From Fodinibius salipaludis (GTDB lineage: Bacteria > Bacteroidota > Rhodothermia > Balneolales > Balneolaceae): DNA of 64,000 nt. The DNA lies in contig NZ_NSKE01000005.1 of NCBI RefSeq assembly GCF_002287075.1, positions 62,001 through 126,000 of the forward strand, read 5' to 3'. This document shows positions 17,261 to 25,158 of this stretch, piece after piece. The translations under genes and the position numbers were made by a program. Numbering within the stretch: position 1 is the stretch's first letter; the number at the start of each line of letters is the position of its first letter. The notes beneath the pieces are model-generated. The model was not told the DNA's origin and did not search any database. It saw only the letters and a program-made list of their open reading frames with translations.

Positions 17261-19495
17261 TTATATCTCGGGATTCTCCGGGGTATTTGGATTGTTCTGA
17301 CGCTCTGATGTAGGATATGGATAGTATACCCTGTTACGTTCTGCACTCAGAGCCGGATCGCTGGATGGAACTGGACGTCCCAGGCGACGTGCATCTTCAA
17401 AACGCATACCGGTTAGGTACATTTCTGCGCTACGCTGTCGATAAATTTCCTCAAACAACTCGGTGTCACTTGTTCCACCACTATAAGCAGGCAAATTAGC
17501 ACCTACACCAAAAGCATCTTGTGACGGCTGCTTTGTGCGAATATTGTCAATCTCATTGACAGCATCACCCGGTCGATCTAGGTTTACGTATGCTTCAGCA
17601 CGAATCAGGTTCATTTCTCCGGGCAAATAGACCGGGATCGGATCGCTGGCACTGGTATAGAATCCTTCTACTTTATCAATCGGAAGCCCATTCGGTGTGC
17701 TCTGTGAATTATCCGGACTAAGATAGAAATCTAACCGTGCATCCCCAGCTTCTGTTACAAAAAGACGGTCTTTATAACCAAATGTCTGCTGACCAAATAT
17801 TCCATAAATAACCGTCTCACTTCTAAATTCTCCTGGCTGTTCAAAGTTGGCACCACCAGAAACAACTCGAGAACCTATGCTAAACTGTTGTGCTTCCAAA
17901 CCGATTGTTTCAACATTTTCATACTGTAGGGTACCGCCAAATAAGGTACTGGAATTTAACCATGGTTTGATATCTGTCTGGTAGCTTATTCTCAGATCAT
18001 TGTTCAATTGGAAAAACGCCCGCTCTGATCGACGACCAAAGCCAGTTGACAAGCCCGGGGCGGAAGTACCGGGCGGAATAAAAGCAGTTCCTACTTGAGA
18101 GTAAGTATCTAAACCTAACGTATGGTCTATAGACAATCCTTCGTGAGGTGTTAATGATAACTTAGCGCTACCAATGACACGGTTAACTTCATTTTGGAAG
18201 TCGTAGGTATCAATTACCTCCAGGGGATTGGCCAAATTTGTATTATTGGGATATTCTCCTGTCTGAGGATCTGGTTCGGGATTAACCGTATTAGGACCAA
18301 AAATAAACCCAGTTAGGGCACCATAGGAAGCATTCAAACCTCCATTGGGAATCTGCTGGTTATTACTATGGGAATAGCTCAGACTTGTTGAAAGGTTCGC
18401 CCAATTCGTCAATACCTGGTCTAGATTCAAACGTGCTGTAGAACGCTGATAATTGGAGCCATCGACGATACCTTCATTATTTTTATGAGAACCTGAAATA
18501 TAATAACGAGTGTCATTAGCTCCACCAGAAATAGACAGAAATTGGTTGGTTCCAACGGCAGTCCTAAAGATATAATCCTGAAAATCATATCGCTTACCAG
18601 ACATTACGTTGCCGCTATTGTCCAGATAATCTCCATTTTCATTTTGTGCCATGTTAACATCCAGGGTCTTACGAACCTTGTCAACATTAACGGTTGACTT
18701 AATAGTTATCGAAGGCGTCCCCGATTTACCTTGTTTTGTAAAAATCTGAACAACTCCATTGTTAGCTCGCGATCCATAAAGAGCAGCAGCAGCAGCTCCT
18801 TTAACAACCTCAATGCGGTCTATATCTTCGGGATTTAAATCTGCAAGACGATTTGTAGAAGTACCTCCTACATCAACTAATTCAGGAGAATCGTTATTTA
18901 CGATCACTCCATCCACAATGTAGAGCGGGCTTGCACTACCAAGAAGAGTACCTGTTCCACGCAGTCGAACACTAATTCCACCTGCGGGATCACCAGAGTT
19001 TTGCTGCACAAGTGCACCAGCAATTTTGCCTGATAGTCCTGCATCAATTTCGGTAACTCCCGTAGAGGCCAACTCATCAGCACTCACTGTAGAAATAGAG
19101 TTACCCAACTGACGTTTCTCTGTCAAAACCGAGGCACCAGTTACAACTACTTCATCCGCTCCAATAACATCCTGTTGAAGTGCAATGGTACCCAAGGCAA
19201 TTTCCTGTTCATCTCCGAACTCAACCTCACGCTCAACCGTCCGGTATCCTATAAAAGTAATGCGCAAATTATAGGTTCCAGGCTCAACTCTTGCTGTAAG
19301 TTCAAAAGTACCATCTGCATCAGCTGATGTACCGATGGTGGTATTTTCAATACTTACATTCGCTCCCGTTAATGGGTCCTCTGTTCGTTGGTCTATCAGC
19401 GTACCAGTAACCGTGTACTCTACGTCTTGCGCTTGCAAAGAAAACGGCAAAAGTAGTAGACAGACAAACGATAGTAGTCGTATCCGATTTGTCAT
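17261..19495 (-). CDS. in-frame SusC-SusD chimera
   Basis: An uninterrupted 744-aa frame made from two different proteins. Residues 1-581 are SusC-like: signal peptide ending SLQAQ, a carboxypeptidase-regulatory beta sandwich (TGANVSIENTTIGTSADADG), DEVVVTG, the plug (RLRGTGTLLGSASPLYIVDG; VVKGAAAAALYGSRANNGVV) and the first part of the barrel as far as GIFGQQTFGYKDRLFVT. From residue 582 (about 17752) it becomes the C-terminal 163 residues of a SusD-like lipoprotein: GEMNLIRAEAYVNLDRPGDA, EEIYRQRSAEMYLTGMRFED, ARRLGRPVP and YYPYPTSERQNNPNTP. A normal pair has about 1000 plus 500 residues, so roughly 400 of SusC and 300 of SusD are gone. It has a good AGGAGA ribosome site and its own terminator. 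The barrel cannot close as in normal SusC, so transport is unlikely. A natural deletion or an assembly collapse are both possible. Confidence 0.88.
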   Translation of the reverse strand: MTNRIRLLSFVCLLLLPFSLQAQDVEYTVTGTLIDQRTEDPLTGANVSIENTTIGTSADADGTFELTARVEPGTYNLRITFIGYRTVEREVEFGDEQEIALGTIALQQDVIGADEVVVTGASVLTEKRQLGNSISTVSADELASTGVTEIDAGLSGKIAGALVQQNSGDPAGGISVRLRGTGTLLGSASPLYIVDGVIVNNDSPELVDVGGTSTNRLADLNPEDIDRIEVVKGAAAAALYGSRANNGVVQIFTKQGKSGTPSITIKSTVNVDKVRKTLDVNMAQNENGDYLDNSGNVMSGKRYDFQDYIFRTAVGTNQFLSISGGANDTRYYISGSHKNNEGIVDGSNYQRSTARLNLDQVLTNWANLSTSLSYSHSNNQQIPNGGLNASYGALTGFIFGPNTVNPEPDPQTGEYPNNTNLANPLEVIDTYDFQNEVNRVIGSAKLSLTPHEGLSIDHTLGLDTYSQVGTAFIPPGTSAPGLSTGFGRRSERAFFQLNNDLRISYQTDIKPWLNSSTLFGGTLQYENVETIGLEAQQFSIGSRVVSGGANFEQPGEFRSETVIYGIFGQQTFGYKDRLFVTEAGDARLDFYLSPDNSQSTPNGLPIDKVEGFYTSASDPIPVYLPGEMNLIRAEAYVNLDRPGDAVNEIDNIRTKQPSQDAFGVGANLPAYSGGTSDTELFEEIYRQRSAEMYLTGMRFEDARRLGRPVPSSDPALSAERNRVYYPYPTSERQNNPNTPENPEI

Positions 19496-19569
19496 AAATG
19501 TTCTCCTATTTAATTGTTATTTCATAGCGACAATCATCGCGAATGCCGCAAATTATAGCTAATAAATAC

Positions 19570-20655
19570 TTATTTAGATGTAGTTAAGCTCTGTATTTTA
19601 TCCCATACTTCAGGATCTTCTTGTCCCAATCGCCATACCGATATTCCACGGAGATCAAATTCTTCTAAAAGTTGCAACTTGGGTTCTATTGATCGCGCAT
19701 CTTCTATAAATGCATATTCAAACACCCCGTCATGACTCCATAACGCATAATGAGTTTGGTGATTTTCAATCCAAACCATATCCGCATCGTAGCGTTCCAC
19801 CAGTCCCATCACTTTTTCATAAGAAGCGCCCCGGCCATTGACAAAACCACCCTGTTCCTCATTGTAATCGGCAAACCAAAAATTAGAGTAGAACGGTATT
19901 CCCAGCGATATTTTTTGGGGATCGATTTCAAGGTCAATCATATACTCAATCATCTCCTTCATCCAAGAAATGCCCGCTACGGGGCCGGGCGGCGTGCGAC
20001 GTGTATGCTGCGAATACGTCATCAGCGAAAGAAAGTCGCCGGCTTCAGCCATTGCTTTTAAATCGTAGGCGCCCCGCCAGTATTCATATAAAAACCGGTG
20101 GTATTCGGTTTTCAGATCAAAATCAGTATTGGTTGGAACCACGGCTGCAGAGAGGGATAAATCATTCTCATGAAATGCTTCAGCTGTTTTACGATAAAAA
20201 TCTGTAAATGCATTACGATCATTAATATGGATATTTTCAAAGTCAAATTGCCAGCCCGCATATCCATGCTTCAACGCCAAATCAACCATCATATTGATTG
20301 TTCGATGCTGAGCTGAGGAATCCTGCAAAAAATTATGGAAAAGCTCGCGATCAAAACCGGGATTCACTACCAGCGGAATAACGTCAATACCTTTTTCCTC
20401 AGCTATTTCCATGACCCGACTGTCCACTTCTCCCCATAAAATGCCGGTTTTAGAAATGGAATAGGTCTGCGGGGCTACAATCGAGATGTGATCGCTGTTG
20501 GCCTCAAAGCTTTCAAATGAATCTTCGGTATCTACGTAGTAGAAAAGATTCTCAGAATTATATTGCGCCTTTGTATCCGAAAAAGCGAGTAAAAATAATC
20601 CGAAAAGGAATAAAAAAGCCAATCCCCTAATACAACATGTGGTTATATTTCCCAT
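19570..20655 (-). CDS. exported glycoside hydrolase family 18-like protein (YaaH/SleL type)
   Basis: A 361-aa secreted protein with a signal peptide (residues about 8-30, ending TKAQ). The body is a GH18 TIM barrel of the YaaH/SleL type, which hydrolyses or binds GlcNAc-containing polymers such as peptidoglycan or chitin. The catalytic strand reads GWQFDFENI at about 133-141: the last Asp and the catalytic Glu of DxxDxDxE are kept and the earlier acids are not, as in the spore-cortex hydrolase branch. Other markers are FLSLMTYSQH, ISLGIPFYSNFW and the terminal GISVWRLGQEDPEVW. It lies in the same direction between the serine hydrolase and the SusC-SusD chimera, 74 bases from the latter, and belongs to the amino-sugar cluster. 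Confidence 0.85.
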   Translation of the reverse strand: MGNITTCCIRGLAFLFLFGLFLLAFSDTKAQYNSENLFYYVDTEDSFESFEANSDHISIVAPQTYSISKTGILWGEVDSRVMEIAEEKGIDVIPLVVNPGFDRELFHNFLQDSSAQHRTINMMVDLALKHGYAGWQFDFENIHINDRNAFTDFYRKTAEAFHENDLSLSAAVVPTNTDFDLKTEYHRFLYEYWRGAYDLKAMAEAGDFLSLMTYSQHTRRTPPGPVAGISWMKEMIEYMIDLEIDPQKISLGIPFYSNFWFADYNEEQGGFVNGRGASYEKVMGLVERYDADMVWIENHQTHYALWSHDGVFEYAFIEDARSIEPKLQLLEEFDLRGISVWRLGQEDPEVWDKIQSLTTSK

Positions 20656-20731
20656 AGCCCCTCAATAGTTAGCAAAAAGTCCTTTTTCTAACCTACTAAA
20701 AAAATATGAAACCACATATATTTATTGACAG

Positions 20732-21964
20732 TCAATTTTCATTTTTCCATACGTGATTAAAAACAGCTTGTCGAAGCGGCCCTAAATCAAAATAACTGCC
20801 ACCTTCTTGGCGACCAACGTTTTGGCGATTGGTAAGAAAAATAATGGAGAGCGAATCTTGGGGTACAATTAAAATATTAGTACCTGTAAACCCGGTGTGT
20901 CCGAACGTACCATCGGGACTTCCCTCCGCAGCAATAAATGATTTACCCATGGCCCATCCGAGCCCATTGCCATATTGATCTTTGGTAAGAAAGGTATCGA
21001 CGATTGATTCTGAAATGAACTGTTCCCTCTCCTTATATCCTTTATTCATCAATAAATCCACCAGCACCTGTAAATCATCCACCGTAGAAAATAATCCCGC
21101 ATGGCCCGCCACACCACCATTAGCATACCAGGCATTCCCGTCATTGACTTCACCCCAGAGAGTATATTCCCGCCAGCTGTCCCACGACTTCGGATCCACG
21201 TCAACGTTATAGCCAAACTCATCATCATACACCATCTGCTTCTCAAAAGGATTTCCATGGGAAGTGGCCGCAATTTTTTTATACCCTTTTCCCATTGGAT
21301 TAAACATCGTATTTCGCAAATTCAGAGGCTGGTAAAGATTGTCTTCCAAAAAATAATCCAACTTTTGGCCCGATATATTTTCAATAATATCGCCCAGCAA
21401 CATAAACCCCAAATCACTGTAATGTCGACCTTCCCCTACCTCCCATTTTAAAGGTAGATTGGCAATATACCGGTACCGCTCTTCTTTGTCTTCAGCATGA
21501 TAATATGTGGGCACCCACTGCGCCAACCCTGAGCTATGGGTAAGCAGATGACGAATAGTAATCTGGGATTTTTCTCCTTTCTCAAACTCTGGCAAATAGT
21601 TGCGAATGGGATCATCCAATGAAAGAGCATCCTCATCCAAAAGTTTCATAATCCCAAAAGTAGTACCCATTACTTTGGTCAGCGAAGCCACATCAAAAAG
21701 ATATTCGGTCGTCATTGGTTCGGGATTATCCACCTTTTGCATACCATAATCATACTTCTGAGCGTATCCGTAGGCCGCCCGATGCAGGATGGAATCCCCC
21801 TTCCTGATTTGTATCACCGCTCCTGGAATATGATCTTCTTTAATCTCTTTCTGGATGAGGCTGTCGATAGCAGCGATTTTCCCAACCTTTTTAGGCTCCA
21901 CATCGGGATTTGAAGTACAACCAACAAATATCGTTAATAAAAGTCCCAGAAATAGTTTGCGCAT
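20732..21964 (-). CDS. beta-lactamase-fold serine hydrolase lipoprotein
   Basis: A 410-aa predicted lipoprotein (MRKLFLGLLLTIFVGCTSNP, acylated Cys 16) of the class C beta-lactamase/DD-peptidase superfamily. The three active-site motifs are intact: SLTK at about 94-97, YSD near 180 in place of the classic YxN, and HTG near 354 (TFGHTGFTG). Such proteins in amino-sugar clusters of Bacteroidota accompany N-acetylmuramidases and AnmK, and probably act on peptides or lactyl-peptide links of muropeptides; antibiotic hydrolysis is not implied. It shares its direction with the symporter upstream (72 bases) and the GH18 gene downstream (76 bases), so the three probably form one operon. Confidence 0.88.
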   Translation of the reverse strand: MRKLFLGLLLTIFVGCTSNPDVEPKKVGKIAAIDSLIQKEIKEDHIPGAVIQIRKGDSILHRAAYGYAQKYDYGMQKVDNPEPMTTEYLFDVASLTKVMGTTFGIMKLLDEDALSLDDPIRNYLPEFEKGEKSQITIRHLLTHSSGLAQWVPTYYHAEDKEERYRYIANLPLKWEVGEGRHYSDLGFMLLGDIIENISGQKLDYFLEDNLYQPLNLRNTMFNPMGKGYKKIAATSHGNPFEKQMVYDDEFGYNVDVDPKSWDSWREYTLWGEVNDGNAWYANGGVAGHAGLFSTVDDLQVLVDLLMNKGYKEREQFISESIVDTFLTKDQYGNGLGWAMGKSFIAAEGSPDGTFGHTGFTGTNILIVPQDSLSIIFLTNRQNVGRQEGGSYFDLGPLRQAVFNHVWKNEN

Positions 21965-22036
21965 TTTTCTTCTGATTTAATATATATCCCAATATCCCAT
22001 CGATATAATCGACTATAACACTACGTAAATACTTCT

Positions 22037-23572
22037 TTATTTTTTTCGAATCCAATACGTAATATTCCCAACCATCATCACAATGGCGCTACCTACCACC
22101 GTATAAAGCGGCCAGGCAATGACCAGAGGTTCACCGGGCAATATGCTATGAATCGGACCTTCAACCATAAACAACAGGGAGATCAATCCCACAAAAAAGC
22201 CAATCATCGCATCGGTTTTATCCGGAGCTTCAGAAAATCGTCCCAGCAGAAATGCCCCTAACAATCCACCGTAGGTATAAGAGGCAATTCCAAGACCGAG
22301 TTCAACAACGGCGGGACGTTCCCCCTCCTGGAGTTGTAAAAAAGCAAAGAAGAAAGCAGATCCAGTTAAAATAACGGCCCACACCATCGTAATGATACGC
22401 GAGATCCGCAGATCCTCGGCTTGCGAGTTATCTTTTCCAAAGTAAGGCTTATACAGGTCCAGCGTCGTTGAAGAAGCCAGGGAGTTGAGTGACGAACTGA
22501 GGCTACTCATTGCCGCAGCAAAGAGTGAGGCGATAATTAATCCGGACAGACCCACCGGCAACTGCTCAACAATAAACTTGGCAAAAATTTCATCAGTCGT
22601 TGCCAATCCCAATGCCTCTGCCGATTGTGCATCATAAAACGCATAAAGCAGTAAACCAATAAATAGAAACAGCCCAAACTGCAGGGCAACCACTACGCCG
22701 CTCCATACCAATGCGCGTTGACTATTATCTACGTTTCGGGTTGTAAGAAGGCGTTGGACAATGAGCTGATCGGTTCCGTGCGAGGCCACTGAAAATATCG
22801 CCCCTCCAATCAACGCCGTAAAGAAGGTATAGGGCTGAGCAATAAAGTCCGAGAATGGTTGTCCGAATCCAAAATCAAGAATTTGTAATTTCCCCGCATC
22901 TGCGGCTATCGACATCGCTCCACTCAAACCATTCGGCAAATCAGCAAGGACAATTCCGATGGCCAGCGCCGCACCGCCTATATACACGGCCATCTGCATT
23001 ACATCCATCCACACAACAGCTTTTATCCCCCCAATGAGCGTATAAATAAGGGTTATAATAGATATTGCAGCAATAGCTAACAGATACACCTCGAAATCAG
23101 TCCATCCGATAAATGCCCCTCCAAGGCGAAGGATAATTGCAAGAGGAATAGCCGTAGCAAAAAGACGAACGCCATCAGCCAACAGGCGGGTAATCATAAA
23201 AGTCGTGCTTGTTGCATTCCTCATACCGGGACCGAACCGCTGTTCTAAAAACTGGTAAGCCGTAGTTTGTTTTCCCTTAAAATAGGCGGGAAGTAAAAAT
23301 TTACTGACTAAGATGCGTCCCACAATATAACCCAATGTTATTTGCAGAAAGGTGAGATTTCCTCCATAGGCTACTGCGGGGATACTAATAAAAGTAAGCG
23401 TGCTCGTCTCTGTTGCCACCACTGAAAACATGACCGCCCACCATGGCAACCCTTCGCCTCCCATAAAATAATCCGAGGTTGACGACTGGCGCCCGGCGGC
23501 ATAAATACCCAACCCCGCAACCGCTATCAAATACACGACAATGACAACGTAATCTATGACTGAAAATTCCAA
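22037..23572 (-). CDS. sodium:solute symporter (SSS family)
   Basis: A 511-aa inner-membrane Na+-coupled symporter with about 13-14 spans. SSS-family markers include YLIAVAGLGIYAAGRQ, YFMGGEGLPWWAVMFSVVAT, KTTAYQFLEQRFG-like sequence around 105-115 and SSLNSLASSTTLDLY. The context (AnmK, NagB-like, GH18, serine hydrolase) suggests import of an amino sugar or anhydro-muramyl sugar; this is inference. Its C-terminus, from PDKTDAMIG to the end, is duplicated in decayed form at 16752-16945. It heads a minus-strand operon and is divergent from anmK. Confidence 0.92.
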   Translation of the reverse strand: MEFSVIDYVVIVVYLIAVAGLGIYAAGRQSSTSDYFMGGEGLPWWAVMFSVVATETSTLTFISIPAVAYGGNLTFLQITLGYIVGRILVSKFLLPAYFKGKQTTAYQFLEQRFGPGMRNATSTTFMITRLLADGVRLFATAIPLAIILRLGGAFIGWTDFEVYLLAIAAISIITLIYTLIGGIKAVVWMDVMQMAVYIGGAALAIGIVLADLPNGLSGAMSIAADAGKLQILDFGFGQPFSDFIAQPYTFFTALIGGAIFSVASHGTDQLIVQRLLTTRNVDNSQRALVWSGVVVALQFGLFLFIGLLLYAFYDAQSAEALGLATTDEIFAKFIVEQLPVGLSGLIIASLFAAAMSSLSSSLNSLASSTTLDLYKPYFGKDNSQAEDLRISRIITMVWAVILTGSAFFFAFLQLQEGERPAVVELGLGIASYTYGGLLGAFLLGRFSEAPDKTDAMIGFFVGLISLLFMVEGPIHSILPGEPLVIAWPLYTVVGSAIVMMVGNITYWIRKK

Positions 23573-23845
23573 AAAGACCTCTTTTTTGAGCTTATAATTA
23601 TCAACTCCAGCTTTTTATTGAGCCCAATATTTGTTGGGTTGCCCAAAAATAAGCGGTCATTATTATAGTGATTTATTTTTAGGATTACAGAACATGCTTA
23701 AATATTACGCTGAATGCTCTCATAGCCCTCATATAATCCTACTCAGCAAAAACTAAATTAGTATAGATTTTTCTATTGCTATCAATCCTTAAATACCGTT
23801 GATTATAGCATCTTGGTAATTTCTCAAATCCAACAATGTTTGTTA
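23573..23845. promoter_or_regulatory. divergent control region of the symporter operon and anmK
   Basis: 273 bases without a gene, between oppositely directed operons. It contains a small hairpin, CCCAA (23623-23627) with TTGGG (23634-23638), about 50 bases upstream of the symporter start. No consensus promoter could be assigned. Confidence 0.35.
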
Positions 23846-25042
23846 ATGAATCCCTCTGTTGAAAAACTCTATAGCATTGCGCAAAAACCGAGTAGAACTG
23901 TCATTGGATTGATGTCGGGGACTTCACTGGATGGGTTGGATATTGCTTTATGCCAGATTAATGGTAGTGGAAACGAAACGGGGGTAGAACTGAAAAACTT
24001 TAAGACTATTCCCTATGATTCCGAATTAAAAAAACGTCTTAAAGCTATAAGCTCAGTCCAACAAGTTTCTCTGAAGGAGGTTTGCCTGCTGCACTCTAAG
24101 CTTGCCGGGCTACATGCAGAATTTATTCTTTCAGCTTTGGAAAAGTGGGATATCAAACCCGACCAAATAGATTGTATTGCCAGTCACGGGCAAACCATTT
24201 ATCATGCTCCCAAAATTCAGCATCGTCAGGACGACTCCCCAAATACCACCTTACAAATTGGAGATGGTGATCATATTGCCCGCAAAACAGGTATTTTAAC
24301 GATTAGCGATTTTCGTCAGAAACATACGGCAGCAGGCGGAGAAGGAGCGCCCCTTGCAGCGCCGGTCGATCAGATGCTTTTTACCCATGAGTCGGAAAAT
24401 CGCATCTTATTGAATATCGGCGGCATTGCTAATTTTACATATCTACCTGCAAGTTCCAATCCTGACAAGGCACCCATCACGACGGATACTGGTCCCGGGA
24501 ATACGCTCATTGATAATGCTGTGCAAAAATATTTTGATAAGGATTTTGACAAGAACGGCCGTATCGCAAGGCAGGGTTCTGTAAATAAAACTGCTCTCAA
24601 GGCACTCAAAACGGATCCTTATTTCAAGAAATCCTTTCCTAAAACAACCGGCCCCGAAGTATTTAATTTAGAGTGGATGCAACAACGACTTGACAAATCA
24701 AAAGTTGGGGATATCCCATCCGAAGATATAGTGGCCACCCTCACCCGTTTATCGGCAGATACTATTACTGAATCCGTAAAAAAGGTAGTTTCAGATTCTC
24801 AAAATATCATTATTTATGTGAGCGGTGGTGGTTTTCACAACCCTGTGCTTATGGATTGGCTTAACGAGTTATTGCCCGACTGCCACATTTTATCTTTTGC
24901 TAAAATCGGCTTTGATCCCGATGCCAAGGAGGCCGTTATTTTTGCAATATTAGCCAACGAATTGCTTGCCGGAGAAGGGTTTTCAATAAATACTGACAGT
25001 AATAAAAAAGTTAATTTTGGCAAAATTTCTTTCCCAGAATGA
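23846..25042 (+). CDS. anmK: anhydro-N-acetylmuramic acid kinase
   Basis: A 398-aa sugar kinase that opens the 1,6-anhydro ring of anhydro-MurNAc and phosphorylates it to MurNAc-6-phosphate, a step in peptidoglycan recycling. The glycine-rich phosphate motif GLMSGTSLDGLDIA lies at about 21-34. Other hallmarks are IASHGQTIYHAP, LQIGDGDHIA, DFRQKHTAAGGEGAPL and the kinase glycines in VSGGGFHNP. A TTG at 23813 extends the frame, but the ATG at 23846 gives the usual N-terminus. The gene is followed by the NagB-like gene after about 116 bases. No murQ etherase is visible in the window, so the fate of MurNAc-6-phosphate must be handled elsewhere. Confidence 0.93.
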   Translation: MNPSVEKLYSIAQKPSRTVIGLMSGTSLDGLDIALCQINGSGNETGVELKNFKTIPYDSELKKRLKAISSVQQVSLKEVCLLHSKLAGLHAEFILSALEKWDIKPDQIDCIASHGQTIYHAPKIQHRQDDSPNTTLQIGDGDHIARKTGILTISDFRQKHTAAGGEGAPLAAPVDQMLFTHESENRILLNIGGIANFTYLPASSNPDKAPITTDTGPGNTLIDNAVQKYFDKDFDKNGRIARQGSVNKTALKALKTDPYFKKSFPKTTGPEVFNLEWMQQRLDKSKVGDIPSEDIVATLTRLSADTITESVKKVVSDSQNIIIYVSGGGFHNPVLMDWLNELLPDCHILSFAKIGFDPDAKEAVIFAILANELLAGEGFSINTDSNKKVNFGKISFPE

Positions 25043-25158
25043 GTAATTGGACAAACTTTCAATAATTGATAAAACCAAGTTTTACGTTAGAAATAATATT
25101 GCAGTAATTCGAAATTCCCGGAATCTATTTCACTTGCACCTAATTGAATAATATTATT

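Noticed and set aside
20732-21964. Antibiotic-resistance beta-lactamase
   Set aside because: Motifs show only the superfamily (SLTK, YSD, HTG); the context is amino-sugar salvage and no resistance role can be supported.
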